Positions 27,829 to 37,792 are shown, counted from the first letter of the stretch. The stretch: 64,000 nt of DNA from Flavobacterium sp. NRK1 (GCF_024054175.1 NZ_JAMXLA010000001.1:162292-226291); one strand, 5' to 3'. A program made the numbers and translations. Notes: a model not told the origin generated them from the letters alone.

Positions 27829-28389
27829 ATGGCAGATAAGAATTTAAAATTACACATGGTTTTACTGGGCTGTACACCACCAGGCAGACTTACAGAACAA
27901 CATGATATTTTTTTTGGCATAGGTGCATCTGTACCAGATCTGGTAAAGGATATGTATGCCTTTTGGCCGGATGGAGGCCGCCTGCATGTTGATTCATGGA
28001 GAGAAGTTACACAGGTAGGGGATTATACTATTAGCATAGTTCCAAAAACGAAAATTTCTGCTGTAGAAGAGAAACTATTCTTTTTAAACCTTGGCGGTTA
28101 TAGGCCGGGCGAATTTGAAGAATATCATTACAAAATACTTGTAGTAGCAAAAACCATGTCCGAGGCTGTAAAAGAAGCGAAAAAAACTACTTTTTACAAA
28201 CATTTTAGTTTTAAAGGTGCTTCATCTCATATCGATGATAAGTATGCTCTGGATGTTGATGATATTTATAATGTGGAAGACATTCTTGCTCCTTATTTAA
28301 AAGAACAGTATAGCATAAGCATCTCCAAAACAGGTAAAGGTTCTGAAGATGCTATACATATAGGTTACATGAAATTAAAAGAAATTTAG
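27829..28389 (+). CDS. DUF1543 protein
   Basis: 186 residues from the ATG at 27829. A TTG at 27823 lies inside the promoter. It matches DUF1543, a two-repeat family: 'LHMVLLGCTPPGRLTEQHDIFFG' (residues 7-29) and a related second half around 'ILVVAKTMSEAVKEAKKTTFY'. It is cytoplasmic, with no known activity. Its 3' end overlaps that of the convergent sensor-kinase gene by 15 bp. Confidence 0.88.
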   Translation: MADKNLKLHMVLLGCTPPGRLTEQHDIFFGIGASVPDLVKDMYAFWPDGGRLHVDSWREVTQVGDYTISIVPKTKISAVEEKLFFLNLGGYRPGEFEEYHYKILVVAKTMSEAVKEAKKTTFYKHFSFKGASSHIDDKYALDVDDIYNVEDILAPYLKEQYSISISKTGKGSEDAIHIGYMKLKEI

Positions 28390-30144
28390 TGATCCTGCAG
28401 TTTTACGTTTTGCCACTTTATCTACCGGAATAATTATCTTAACAGTAGTTCCCCATCCCGGATCGCAGTCCATTCTCATAATACCACCTGTAGGACTTAA
28501 ATGGCTGTCAAGTTTTTTCTTTTCAGCATCACTTATATCATTACCACGCCCATTGTCTTTTATAGAAACCATTAAACGTGTCCCTGTATAGGTAATCCCA
28601 AAAAATACCTTAGATGCCTGTGGATCCTGTTTAACAAAAACAAGTGTTTCCTTTATTACAGATAATAATCCTAACTGGCTTTCTTTGGTTATAATAGTAT
28701 TAGATATCCCTTCAGGTTCAGACACCATTACTTCAATTGGGCTGTCGCCAAAATAGTCAAGCACATATTCTTTAATACTGCCTACATAATTGGTAAGTGT
28801 AGTAGTTTTAGGCGTTAGAAGCCATACAAGGTCTCGAATATTCTCTTCAATTTTTTTAGTAGTTTCCTGCATTGCCTCACCCTGGCTTTTTAGCGTAGGC
28901 ATTCCTGTTGCCCTTTCCATGATAGACTCACTAAGAGAGTTTATTTCCAGAAGTTTATTATCAAGATCACTATGTATATTTTGAACCATCCTGAGACGCT
29001 CCTGACCTTCAGCCTCATTAAACATAGTGTCTTCAGTACTTCTTTTTAATATTCTTCTTCTCCATAAAAGGCCTAGAATCACGATTATTACAAGACATGC
29101 AATAGAAATAACAGCAAACATAAAGTATTGCTGTGAAGAAAACCCTTTCGAAGGGCTGTTATCACTAACTATTTCTTTTACGACAGGAGCTGAAGCTTTC
29201 TCTTTTGCAAGTCTTTCCTTTAAAACAGCCATCTCTTCAGCACGCTGTTTGTTGCTGTAAATCTCATTCTTTTGCTCGTAAATTTTATGATAGCGCACAG
29301 ATTCCGGATATTGCCTAAGATTTTCATAAGCATTTGCCATGCCAAGACTGGCTTCTACAATTACCTTATCATACTGGATAGCCACAGCATCCAGATATGC
29401 TTGCTCATATAGCCTTAAGGATTCATTATGGTCTTCCATAAGTACCTGAACGCCCCCAAGACTGCTCAATACATCGGCAACTTTTTTATGATCGTTCGCG
29501 CTGTTAAAATATCCAAGTGCTTCCTTGTAGTTAAGAATAGCCTGTGGATAATCACCGTGTTTTTTATAAGCATTTGCCATGCTGCTCAGGGTTTCGCCTG
29601 CTAAAATTTCGAGTCCGCGTGCCCTGTAAATAGCCAGCGCCTGGCTATATACTTCCAGTGCCTTTTCAATTTTATGCAGTTCCTCATACATCGCCCCTGC
29701 TCCGCTCAAACAGTCAGCTGAAAGAATTTCATTATTTAACTGCTTTGCCAGCGCAGCAGCTTCAGTATAATATTTAAGTGAAAGTTCATGCTTATTCTGC
29801 AAAGCATATAACCTGCCAACTTCCTTAGAAACATTGGCAATAGCAACATTGTCGCGACTTTTGGCTAACACAGGGAGTGCCAGCAGATAATTTTTTAATG
29901 CTTCGGTAGTATTACCTGTATTTACATAAGCATCGCCTAAAGCGTTAAGCGATTTTCCTAAAGTTCTATTGTCTTTACCTTCACGCGCTAGTGCTGTGCT
30001 TTCTTTTAGTAAGCCAATAGCATAAGTATATTTACCAGCAGTAATTTCTTCTGCTGCCTCTTTTAAGAGGGTGTTTGCACTCTTTTCCTGTGCAAAAGAG
30101 AAAAAGGCACAAAACAGGGCGAAAAAAAGTAAGTTTTTTTTCAT
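28375..30144 (-). CDS. TPR sensor with HPK7-type histidine kinase module, degenerate N-box
   Basis: 589 residues. Signal peptide (1-18), then about seven TPR repeats (residues 25-290) in the periplasm, a coiled stretch, one transmembrane helix (about 341-364), and a cytoplasmic kinase module. H391 in 'RMVQNIHSDLDNKL' matches the LuxR-type (HisKA_3-like) dimerisation helix. The ATPase domain keeps 'IKDNGRGND' (G1) and 'GWGTTVKIIIP' (G2). The N-box segment reads 'SVIKETLVFVKQD', without the Asn residues that bind Mg-ATP. No response regulator is adjacent. It may be a weak kinase, phosphatase or pseudokinase. Confidence 0.85.
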   Translation of the reverse strand: MKKNLLFFALFCAFFSFAQEKSANTLLKEAAEEITAGKYTYAIGLLKESTALAREGKDNRTLGKSLNALGDAYVNTGNTTEALKNYLLALPVLAKSRDNVAIANVSKEVGRLYALQNKHELSLKYYTEAAALAKQLNNEILSADCLSGAGAMYEELHKIEKALEVYSQALAIYRARGLEILAGETLSSMANAYKKHGDYPQAILNYKEALGYFNSANDHKKVADVLSSLGGVQVLMEDHNESLRLYEQAYLDAVAIQYDKVIVEASLGMANAYENLRQYPESVRYHKIYEQKNEIYSNKQRAEEMAVLKERLAKEKASAPVVKEIVSDNSPSKGFSSQQYFMFAVISIACLVIIVILGLLWRRRILKRSTEDTMFNEAEGQERLRMVQNIHSDLDNKLLEINSLSESIMERATGMPTLKSQGEAMQETTKKIEENIRDLVWLLTPKTTTLTNYVGSIKEYVLDYFGDSPIEVMVSEPEGISNTIITKESQLGLLSVIKETLVFVKQDPQASKVFFGITYTGTRLMVSIKDNGRGNDISDAEKKKLDSHLSPTGGIMRMDCDPGWGTTVKIIIPVDKVAKRKTAGSLNFF

Positions 30145-30544
30145 TAATATAGATTTAGGGGCCTAACAAAAATATAAAAAAATAATCACAAAGTAAATAA
30201 TATGTTAATTAATAAATAAATTTGCTTAAATACTACTAATTAACGCAATATATAGATTTTTTCGCAATATTTATGTAAGAATTATTGCGTAATTATCAAA
30301 AAACCAGCGATTTCTGTTTTTTAGATAACCCCGTATTTCTACCTGCTTTTTTCAGGAAATTTTAGCATTTACCTCTTTATCTTTAAAAAGTAACACATAA
30401 ATACATCCTTTTTTACGGAATTCCTCATTTCAATAAATTAATCAAACCTGTATAGGAAATAAAATTTAAATTTCCCGATAAAAATTTCTGCTTAAAAAAG
30501 TCGATGTTTTATTAAATTAAATCGTTAAAGTAAAATGTAAATAA
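30145..30544. other. Intergenic region without recognised gene
   Basis: 400 bp, AT-rich. Besides the sensor promoter it holds an unattached plus-strand TAAATTTG (30217-30224) and a small dyad CCTG-N7-CAGG at 30342-30356 within a longer imperfect palindrome. No ORF of note follows the plus-strand element. Confidence 0.5.
30167..30174 (-). promoter_or_regulatory. -7 element of the TPR sensor gene
   Basis: TATTTTTG on the minus strand, 22 bp upstream of the start at 30144. Confidence 0.5.
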
Positions 30545-31537
30545 TTATTTTTTAATTTTTACAGCATCAATATAATTTTCCAAAAATTCTTTAAGATTAA
30601 ATTTATGTAAGCTTTGTGTTGTGTTTATGAAAGGTTTCCTATCAAGATGCTCATTAGTAACAAAATAATCAAGTCCGTTTAATGTAGCGATACCCTCCAC
30701 CTGAGAGAACGACATATTATCCATAATTATTTTTCGCTTATTACCCGAAAAAAAATCATGATCCTTAAAATCATATAAAAGGTAGAAAAAGGGCTGAACC
30801 ATGCCGCTATAACCACACAGTACTAGCAGTTTTTTATCTTCAAGATATGCGGCTCCTGTTATAAGCCCTTTTACGTCAAAAGTAGCTTTTAGTTTAGCTG
30901 TATAATTTCCCGCCGATTTTGGCAGCGCATATAAACTGGTATTCTTGGCCGACCATTGTTTAGTAAACAAATAAATACTATCGCGGGAAACCACCATAGC
31001 TTCACAATCAAAGTTTGTTGTATTGCTTTTTAGTTTGGTTAAATCTTCCTGATTGGAATAACTGAAATAAATTTTTTCAATTTGTGGCAAGCTGTCTCTA
31101 AGCGAGGCTTTACTAACTTTTAAAATATTCAGGTCTGTCCTGTTTCCGCCAACATTATTACCAAAATCGCCTATATACAAGTAATCCTCATCCTGAGCTA
31201 TATCTTCCCAGTCCTTATTTACGCTTCCTTTTAACGAAATAGTACGTGATACTCCACCTGTTACAGTGTCAAGGGCATACAGGTTAATATCAGTATTATC
31301 ATTATGAGTATATAGGGAATCAATCCATAGTATTAACCCTGAGGTTTCTTCGGTTTCATCTGTAAGATCAACAGAGAGTATTGGTGCAACTGAAGCCTGT
31401 TTATATTCGCAACTGCCATCATTTATCGTAGCTTCAGGATTATAATTTTTACTTAACGGGTCGGTACAACCTTTTATTTGGGCATTCAGCATATAGCCTA
31501 CACATAAAAAAACCAAAATAAAAACCTGTTTTTCCAT
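30545..31537 (-). CDS. Secreted beta-propeller-like protein with a GCTDP Ca-binding-like motif
   Basis: 330 residues with signal peptide (1-19, 'GYMLNAQ'). Right after it is one copy of the motif 'GCTDPLSKNYNPEATINDGSC', which recurs in Bacteroidota surface proteins and has two Cys likely to pair. The remainder shows repeated beta-strand blocks ('DEDYLYIGDFGNNVGGNRTDL', 'VSRDSIYLFTKQW', 'LDYFVTNEHLD') consistent with a beta-propeller. No T9SS sorting domain is present, so it is probably periplasmic or outer-membrane associated. Function unknown. It lies 32 bp after the lipoprotein gene that precedes it in transcription and is probably co-transcribed. Confidence 0.75.
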   Translation of the reverse strand: MEKQVFILVFLCVGYMLNAQIKGCTDPLSKNYNPEATINDGSCEYKQASVAPILSVDLTDETEETSGLILWIDSLYTHNDNTDINLYALDTVTGGVSRTISLKGSVNKDWEDIAQDEDYLYIGDFGNNVGGNRTDLNILKVSKASLRDSLPQIEKIYFSYSNQEDLTKLKSNTTNFDCEAMVVSRDSIYLFTKQWSAKNTSLYALPKSAGNYTAKLKATFDVKGLITGAAYLEDKKLLVLCGYSGMVQPFFYLLYDFKDHDFFSGNKRKIIMDNMSFSQVEGIATLNGLDYFVTNEHLDRKPFINTTQSLHKFNLKEFLENYIDAVKIKK

Positions 31538-31569
31538 AAAGAACTAAAAAGTATTTAAATATGGCTATA

Positions 31570-32436
31570 TTATTTGTAGAATATTTCTTCAACACGCAAA
31601 GGATCTGGAATCCCTGCATAATAACGTTTAACTTTTACAGGATAACCATCATCATCAAATTCATATTTCACCTCATAAGAAAAATTGTTGTCGTTATTAT
31701 ACCATTTTGTTACATAGTTGCTCCCCAATAATGAAACATATAAAGTACTCGTCATAAGTATTGCGTTATTTATACTACCATAAGGATTTTTATACATATG
31801 CACATATGGTCCAACTGGCTCATTAATCATATCATATTCATATATATCTGAAGGCAAATGCCTGGTTCCTCCAAACCATATAATATTATCGCCTTCATAG
31901 AGAAATTCATCTGTGTAATTTCCTTCAATTTTGCTAATAAATCCTTCATTATTTAACAAATACGTTCCATGTCCTGTGTTATTAGAAGTGTTTGATGTAA
32001 CTTCATAACTAATCACAGTATTGCTGTAACTATAAATAACCCTGGTTATTAAATCATATGTACTCTGTTTCTCATTGATAATGCGCTTAATTAATTTACC
32101 TTCATCATCATAGGAATAGCTTTGAGTTTCTACAGGTTGATCCAAACCATAAAATGCATAGAAATCTTTTACTGTTTTTAAATGGCCCGAAAAATCATAT
32201 ATATATTCCTTTTTATAATCGATTACACCCGAAAGATCATACCTAGTTTCATTAATAATCTGATTATTATCGTTGAATTGGATTATAGTACTGTCTGCTT
32301 CAGTAGTTTTTACAACATAATCCAGTTTTTTTTCTACTACCTGATGTGGATCAGCTTCTACAGTAATAGTATCATCTTCTCCTGAGCAGGAAATAAGAAA
32401 AGTTGCCATAAAGGCAAGTAGTAATTTGGTTTTCAT
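31570..32436 (-). CDS. Lipoprotein with YD/RHS-like repeats
   Basis: 288 residues from the ATG at 32436. A second ATG lies 2 codons upstream at 32442. Lipobox 'ATFLISC' (lipid Cys near 17) followed by acidic residues. The body contains several YD-repeat-like strands: 'YIYDFSGHLKTVKDFY', 'YSYDDEGKLIKRI', 'YEFDDDGYPVKVKRYY'. Such short repeats in Bacteroidota lipoproteins form beta sheets on the surface. They are not full RHS toxins and no toxin domain follows. Function unknown. Confidence 0.78.
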   Translation of the reverse strand: MKTKLLLAFMATFLISCSGEDDTITVEADPHQVVEKKLDYVVKTTEADSTIIQFNDNNQIINETRYDLSGVIDYKKEYIYDFSGHLKTVKDFYAFYGLDQPVETQSYSYDDEGKLIKRIINEKQSTYDLITRVIYSYSNTVISYEVTSNTSNNTGHGTYLLNNEGFISKIEGNYTDEFLYEGDNIIWFGGTRHLPSDIYEYDMINEPVGPYVHMYKNPYGSINNAILMTSTLYVSLLGSNYVTKWYNNDNNFSYEVKYEFDDDGYPVKVKRYYAGIPDPLRVEEIFYK

Positions 32437-32577
32437 AATCATTGGTTTGGTTTTGCTAATTAAGTATAAAATTGACGTTCTACCAATTATAAAAACAATT
32501 TCTTTAGTAAAAGTTAAATGATTATAAAACCAGGCTAAATGCTTCTACCTTTAATTAAATATTAAAAACAAACATTT

Positions 32578-32697
32578 ATGAACGGATTTTTTAAAACATT
32601 ATTAGCCGGCTGGGGTGCAAAAAAACTAGGCTTTGGCTGCTTTGGTACCATCATAGCCTTTATAATACTATACTATATATTGGGGCAGCTATTTTAG
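32578..32697 (+). CDS. 39-residue membrane protein
   Basis: Short ORF, ATG 32578 to TAG 32695-32697. The N-terminal half is amphipathic and basic ('MNGFFKTLLAGWGAKKLG') and the C-terminal half is one transmembrane helix ('GTIIAFIILYYILGQLF') after a single Cys. The frame lies in a 283 bp gap between two minus-strand genes. The composition and the Trp/Gly/Lys pattern look like a real conserved small protein, and I believe similar short products exist in other flavobacteria, but I cannot verify it. Function unknown. Confidence 0.6.
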   Translation: MNGFFKTLLAGWGAKKLGFGCFGTIIAFIILYYILGQLF

Positions 32698-32719
32698 TTA
32701 TAATCTGCAAAAGCATTTA

Positions 32720-33220
32720 TTATACACCGGCTGATGCTGCAGCGGCATTTTGCACTGTTCTGTAAAAATGTACAGAAAGCATTATCAACAGTTTCTCAAT
32801 ATCTTCATTACCAAAATTATCCTGACAGTAAATTGTAAAGCCCGGATACATTTTCTTCCAGCTAAAATTTGATGTTATTTCAAAAAGCATTTCATTTTTG
32901 TAATTCATCAAAGCATATCCCTTTTTAAAAATACCTTTGCTTTTAAAATAATAAGGCCTGTCCGGATCTATAGTTTTAGTAATAGTGAAACCTGAAAATT
33001 TAGATTTTACAGTAAGTAAACTAGTTTCTTCTTTAAACACCTCAAGAGTTGTCTGCCAAAACCCTCGTGGCACTAACCTGTAAGTTGTATTTTCATTTAT
33101 ATATATGTCTGCCCTGTTGTTTGAATACCATTTAGTATAAACAATGCGCCCTAATTGCTCATCATTTTGTAAAGCTGTAAGAACCCTGTAATTCTGCTGA
33201 GTGACATTTATTCTTTTCAT
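32720..33220 (-). CDS. Hypothetical cytoplasmic beta-rich protein
   Basis: 166 residues, no signal peptide or transmembrane segment. Alternating strands ('LGRIVYTKWYSNNRADIYI', 'FSGFTITKTIDPDRPYYF', 'KGYALMNYKNEMLFEITS') suggest a tubby/LURP-one-like beta barrel around a C-terminal helix ('EDIEKLLIMLSVHFYRTVQ'). That fold assignment is an inference from pattern only. It stands alone downstream of icmF, behind its terminator. Confidence 0.7.
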   Translation of the reverse strand: MKRINVTQQNYRVLTALQNDEQLGRIVYTKWYSNNRADIYINENTTYRLVPRGFWQTTLEVFKEETSLLTVKSKFSGFTITKTIDPDRPYYFKSKGIFKKGYALMNYKNEMLFEITSNFSWKKMYPGFTIYCQDNFGNEDIEKLLIMLSVHFYRTVQNAAAASAGV

Positions 33221-33301
33221 CTGCTATATATTTATTGTAAAGTAAGCAATACCATTAATAACATCCAAAGATTACAATACAGATGACAACAGGCTTATTA
33301 C

Positions 33302-33328
33302 AAAAAAGCCTTCCGTTTCCGGAAGGCT
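33302..33328 (-). terminator. Terminator of icmF
   Basis: Nine-base-pair stem (33307-33315 with 33320-33328), TTTC loop, U-run on the minus strand from the A-run at 33302-33307. Confidence 0.8.
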
Positions 33329-33358
33329 CATCTTTAAATTTTTAAATCATTAAATGAT

Positions 33359-36300
33359 CTACATATTCCTCCTGTACTGCCCGCCTACTTCAAAAAGGGC
33401 AGCAGTTATCTGACCAAGTGAGCATACCTTAGATGCTTCCATAAGCTCTTCAAATATATTTTTATTGGCTATTGCAGCTTCCTGAATAACAGCTAAACGT
33501 TGTTTTACCTGTTCCGCATTACCCTTATGCAACATTTCTAATGTTTTGATCTGGAACATTTTTTCTTCTTCCGTAGCGCGTATAACCTCAGCAGGAACAA
33601 CCGTTGGCGAGCCTTTAGAGCTTAAAAAAGTATTTACACCAATAATAGGAAACTCTCCGGTATGTTTAAGGGTTTCGTAGTAAAGACTTTCTTCCTGAAT
33701 TTTAGAACGCTGGTACATTGTTTCCATAGCACCAAGTACACCGCCACGTTCTGTAATACGGTCAAATTCTGCCAATACAGCTTCTTCAACAAGATCGGTA
33801 AGCTCTTCAATAATAAATGATCCCTGTATAGGATTTTCGTTTTTAGCCAGGCCAAGCTCTTTATTGATAATTAACTGAATAGCCATTGCACGACGTACGC
33901 TTTCTTCTGTAGGTGTGGTAATAGCCTCATCGTAAGCATTTGTGTGTAGTGAGTTACAGTTATCATAAATAGCATATAGCGCCTGTAATGTAGTACGGAT
34001 ATCGTTAAAGTCGATTTCCTGTGCGTGAAGCGAACGCCCGGATGTTTGAATATGGTATTTCAGCATCTGTGCACGCTCGTTAGCACCGTATTTATTTTTA
34101 AGTGCCTTAGCCCATATTTTACGTGCAACACGACCAATAACAGCATATTCAGGATCTATACCGTTAGAGAAGAAGAACGACAGATTAGGACCAAAATCGT
34201 TAATATTCATACCACGGCTAAGGTAATATTCTACGTACGTAAATCCGTTTGCAAGGGTAAATGCCAATTGCGTAATAGGATTAGCTCCTGCTTCGGCAAT
34301 GTGGTAGCCGGAAATAGAAACTGAATAAAAGTTTCTTACATTTTTGGCAATAAAATACTCCTGAACATCACCCATTAATCGTAAAGCAAACTCTGTAGAG
34401 AAAATACAGGTATTTTGTGCCTGGTCTTCTTTTAAGATATCTGCCTGAACAGTACCACGCACCTGAGTAAGTGTACGTACTTTTATTTCATTATATACAT
34501 CGGCAGGCAGCACCTGGTCTCCTGTTACTCCAAGAAGCATAAGCCCAAGCCCGTCATTACCTTTAGGCAGGCCGCCATTGTAGCGCGGACGCTCAACACC
34601 TTTTGCCTTAAATATATCGTTAATCTTTTTCTCAACTTCTTTTTCAAGTCCGTTTTCTTTAATGTAGATCTCACACTGCTGATCGATAGCCGCATTCATA
34701 AAAAAGCCTAACAGCATTGGCGCAGGCCCGTTTATGGTCATACTTACCGATGTTAACGGATGGGCAAGGTTAAAACCTGAATATAATTTCTTTGCATCGT
34801 CAAGACAACAAATAGAAACTCCGGCATTACCAATTTTTCCGTAAATATCCGGACGTAAATCAGGGTCATTACCATAAAGTGTAACACTGTCAAACGCAGT
34901 AGAAAGACGTTTTGCAGGCAACCCGTCACTTACATAGTGAAAACGTTTGTTAGTACGCTCAGGTCCGCCCTCTCCGGCAAACATCCTTGAAGGGTCTTCG
35001 CCTTCACGTTTGAACGGATATAATCCTGACGTGAATGGAAACTCTCCCGGTACGTTTTCCTGAAGGCACCATCTTAAAATATCGCCCCATGCCTGGTATT
35101 TAGGCAACGCCACTTTTGGTATCTGTGAGTGCGAAAGTGATTCGGTATGCGTTTGTATTTTTATTTCTTTATCCCTTACTTTAAAAGAATAAACAGGATT
35201 TTTATATTTATTTACCTTATCATCCCACGTAAGGATAATTTCCCAGTTGTATGGGTCAAGGTTCATTTTTACACGGTCAAACTCTTTAATAAGCAACGAC
35301 ATGAACATTTGTTTGTCCTCTTCGATAACTTCTACAGACGTTTCTACTATACCCGATTTATCTATAGCCGGAACTTTACCTGAAACCGTTTCAATGGTTT
35401 TAAAGATTCCGTATAACTTTTGGGCTACATCCTGCTGACTAAGGGCAACCTCATCATATTTACGGTTATTCTCGGCAATTTCACTAAGATAGCGTGTACG
35501 ATGCGGAGGGATAACAAATATCTTCTCGCTCATTTCACGCGTAATCTCAAAAGTGGAATTAAGTCCTGCCCCGGTTTTCTCTTCAATCCTGTCCATTATT
35601 TTTTTGTACAGGGTATTCATTCCCGGATCATTAAATTGCGAAGCAATAGTACCAAATACAGGAAGATCGTCAGGGTTAGCATCCCACAGGTTATGGTTAC
35701 GCTGATATTGTTTCTTAACATCACGAAGTGCATCCAGCGATCCGCGTTTGTCAAATTTATTAATAGCAACCAGGTCGGCAAAATCAAGCATATCAATTTT
35801 TTCCAGCTGGGTAGCAGCGCCAAACTCCGGTGTCATTACATACAGAGAAACATCTGAATGCTCAAGAATTTCAGTATCAGATTGACCTATACCCGATGTT
35901 TCAAGAATAATAAGATCATACTTAGCAGCCTTAAGCACCTGTATAGCTTCGGCTACATATTTAGAAAGTGCAAGATTAGACTGCCTTGTAGCCAATGAAC
36001 GCATATATACCCTTGGGTTATTTATAGCATTCATACGAATACGGTCACCTAATAATGCACCGCCTGTTTTACGTTTTGATGGATCTACTGATATAAGTCC
36101 TATTGTTTTCTCTGGAAAATCGATAAGGAAGCGGCGTACCAGCTCATCTACCAAAGATGATTTACCTGCACCACCCGTACCGGTTATACCCAATACAGGT
36201 ATAGTAGATGTTTCATTTTGTTTATGAATAGCATCCAGCGTTTCTTTTGCTACCTCCGGAAAATTTTCAGCAGAAGATATTACCCTTGCAATAGCAGTAG

Positions 36301-36787
36301 GGCTCTTTTCTTCTAAATGATTAATTTCACCATTAAGCTTGTCGCCAATAGGGTAATCTGCTTTTTCTACAAGATCATTAATCATGCCCTGCAAGCCAAG
36401 CTCACGTCCGTCATCAGGAGCGTAAATACGCGTAATACCATATTCATGAAGTTCTTTAATCTCTTCAGGAAGAATTACTCCGCCTCCGCCACCAAATATT
36501 TTAATATGCCCTGCCCCTTTTTGGTTAAGCAGGTCGTACATGTATTTAAAATACTCATTGTGCCCTCCCTGATATGAAGTCATTGCTATAGCATTGGCAT
36601 CTTCCTGAATTGCTGTGTTTACAACTTCTTCAACGCTTCTGTCGTGTCCGAGATGTATAACCTCAACGCCAGTAGACTGAATTATACGACGCATTATATT
36701 TATAGCTGCATCATGCCCGTCAAAGAGGGATGCCGCTGTTACAATTCTTACTTTATTTTTAGGAATATAAGGTTGTGCTTGTTCCAT
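33359..36787 (-). CDS. icmF: Fused acyl-CoA mutase with its G-protein chaperone (IcmF type)
   Basis: 1142 residues with the IcmF order. Residues 1-140: B12-binding domain with the cobalt ligand H25 in '[10 protein letters not shown]'. Residues about 195-410: MeaB-like GTPase, Walker A at 203-210 ('GTGGAGKS'), 'NKFD' guanine motif. Residues about 520-1142: mutase barrel with '[27 protein letters not shown]' and '[20 protein letters not shown]'. Known IcmF enzymes interconvert isobutyryl- and n-butyryl-CoA, often also isovaleryl/pivalyl-CoA, with adenosylcobalamin. The motif preceding the active site is IcmF-like, not the 'RPWTIRQYAGF' of methylmalonyl-CoA mutase. Probable role: branched-chain acyl-CoA metabolism. 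Confidence 0.93.
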   Translation of the reverse strand: MEQAQPYIPKNKVRIVTAASLFDGHDAAINIMRRIIQSTGVEVIHLGHDRSVEEVVNTAIQEDANAIAMTSYQGGHNEYFKYMYDLLNQKGAGHIKIFGGGGGVILPEEIKELHEYGITRIYAPDDGRELGLQGMINDLVEKADYPIGDKLNGEINHLEEKSPTAIARVISSAENFPEVAKETLDAIHKQNETSTIPVLGITGTGGAGKSSLVDELVRRFLIDFPEKTIGLISVDPSKRKTGGALLGDRIRMNAINNPRVYMRSLATRQSNLALSKYVAEAIQVLKAAKYDLIILETSGIGQSDTEILEHSDVSLYVMTPEFGAATQLEKIDMLDFADLVAINKFDKRGSLDALRDVKKQYQRNHNLWDANPDDLPVFGTIASQFNDPGMNTLYKKIMDRIEEKTGAGLNSTFEITREMSEKIFVIPPHRTRYLSEIAENNRKYDEVALSQQDVAQKLYGIFKTIETVSGKVPAIDKSGIVETSVEVIEEDKQMFMSLLIKEFDRVKMNLDPYNWEIILTWDDKVNKYKNPVYSFKVRDKEIKIQTHTESLSHSQIPKVALPKYQAWGDILRWCLQENVPGEFPFTSGLYPFKREGEDPSRMFAGEGGPERTNKRFHYVSDGLPAKRLSTAFDSVTLYGNDPDLRPDIYGKIGNAGVSICCLDDAKKLYSGFNLAHPLTSVSMTINGPAPMLLGFFMNAAIDQQCEIYIKENGLEKEVEKKINDIFKAKGVERPRYNGGLPKGNDGLGLMLLGVTGDQVLPADVYNEIKVRTLTQVRGTVQADILKEDQAQNTCIFSTEFALRLMGDVQEYFIAKNVRNFYSVSISGYHIAEAGANPITQLAFTLANGFTYVEYYLSRGMNINDFGPNLSFFFSNGIDPEYAVIGRVARKIWAKALKNKYGANERAQMLKYHIQTSGRSLHAQEIDFNDIRTTLQALYAIYDNCNSLHTNAYDEAITTPTEESVRRAMAIQLIINKELGLAKNENPIQGSFIIEELTDLVEEAVLAEFDRITERGGVLGAMETMYQRSKIQEESLYYETLKHTGEFPIIGVNTFLSSKGSPTVVPAEVIRATEEEKMFQIKTLEMLHKGNAEQVKQRLAVIQEAAIANKNIFEELMEASKVCSLGQITAALFEVGGQYRRNM

Positions 36788-36887
36788 TATGAATTATCTT
36801 CAATTTTAAGCCCGCAATTTACGTAATTATTAAAAATTTCAAAGCATAAGAGCCCTATAAAAATCGTTATAGTAGCGTTTTAAAGAA

Positions 36888-37535
36888 CTACCTTACAATA
36901 TGGCCAATTATATCCTGATGCATAAAAATTATGCGGGTACGAAATGATTGTGATTTAATATGTGTAGGATACCAGTCCCTTCCTTTTGAAGCTATAATAA
37001 AAAGCCCTTCATCATCTCCGGATACGGTAAAGTTATCCGATCGGGGCTGCCGTGTATAAATAGGAATTCCTTCTGTTTTATAAAGCAGGTCGGCAAGTGC
37101 GGGAACATTATTGCTTACAAGTCCTATTTCACTAACTGAAATAAATGATTTACTGCTAAAAGGTTCTGTGCTATAGGTTTTGTTTGGATATCGGGTTATG
37201 CATTCCAGTATATTACCATTATTATCAAAGAAGTAAAACGACTCGGCATTCCAGTTGGTAAAATCTGCCGTTTCCTGAGCACCAACAGGTATAATAGCTG
37301 TTTTATCTTTAACAAAACGCAATGCCTCCGTAAACCGGTTATTAGGTACATCAATCGCAAAATGATATACCGGATGCATGTTTTCAGATTTTCGGAATAT
37401 AAGTTTAGTATATCCTATTTGAAAATATAATACCTCTTTGCCCGAAGAGAGGGCGCTTAGGCCCAAAACCTTCTTATAAAACTTTTCTGTGGCAGAAAGG
37501 TCATCACTTAGTAATTCGACTTCAATAATATTCAT
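36888..37535 (-). CDS. Two-domain VOC family protein
   Basis: 215 residues from the ATG at 37535 ('MNIIEVELLSDDLSATEKFY'). Two VOC halves: residues 1-115, ending 'SFYFFDNNGNILECI', and residues about 130-215, beginning 'SVSEIGLVSNNVPALADLL' and ending in 'FRTRIIFMHQDIIGHIVR'. Metal ligands appear incomplete, so it may bind a ligand rather than catalyse. Substrate unknown. It is about 100 bp upstream of icmF in the same direction, with no clear terminator between them, so they could share a transcript. Confidence 0.82.
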   Translation of the reverse strand: MNIIEVELLSDDLSATEKFYKKVLGLSALSSGKEVLYFQIGYTKLIFRKSENMHPVYHFAIDVPNNRFTEALRFVKDKTAIIPVGAQETADFTNWNAESFYFFDNNGNILECITRYPNKTYSTEPFSSKSFISVSEIGLVSNNVPALADLLYKTEGIPIYTRQPRSDNFTVSGDDEGLFIIASKGRDWYPTHIKSQSFRTRIIFMHQDIIGHIVR

Positions 37536-37767
37536 TGTAGTAGGGTGCAAATTGCTAATTTAACCATTAATAAAACGTAAACCTGTGAAAAACAATGTAA
37601 TTAATTCATAAATATTTAATTCTTTACATATTTGCATAATTACAGTTAATAGTATGCACAAACTGAAGGTTTATGATTAATAACACTAATTTTATTCTAC
37701 TTTTTCACTACTACTTTAATACTACAATAAATTTATATAAATGAGAGCCACATATAGCTGTATTTCA

Positions 37768-37775
37768 TAATTTTG
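37768..37775 (+). promoter_or_regulatory. -7 element of the EamA gene
   Basis: TAATTTTG, an exact match, 17 bp before the ATG at 37793. Confidence 0.5.
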
Positions 37776-37792
37776 CGCTTTAAATCACATCA

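Noticed and set aside
33359..36787. Methylmalonyl-CoA mutase annotation
   Set aside because: Domain order and active-site motif are of the IcmF fusion type.
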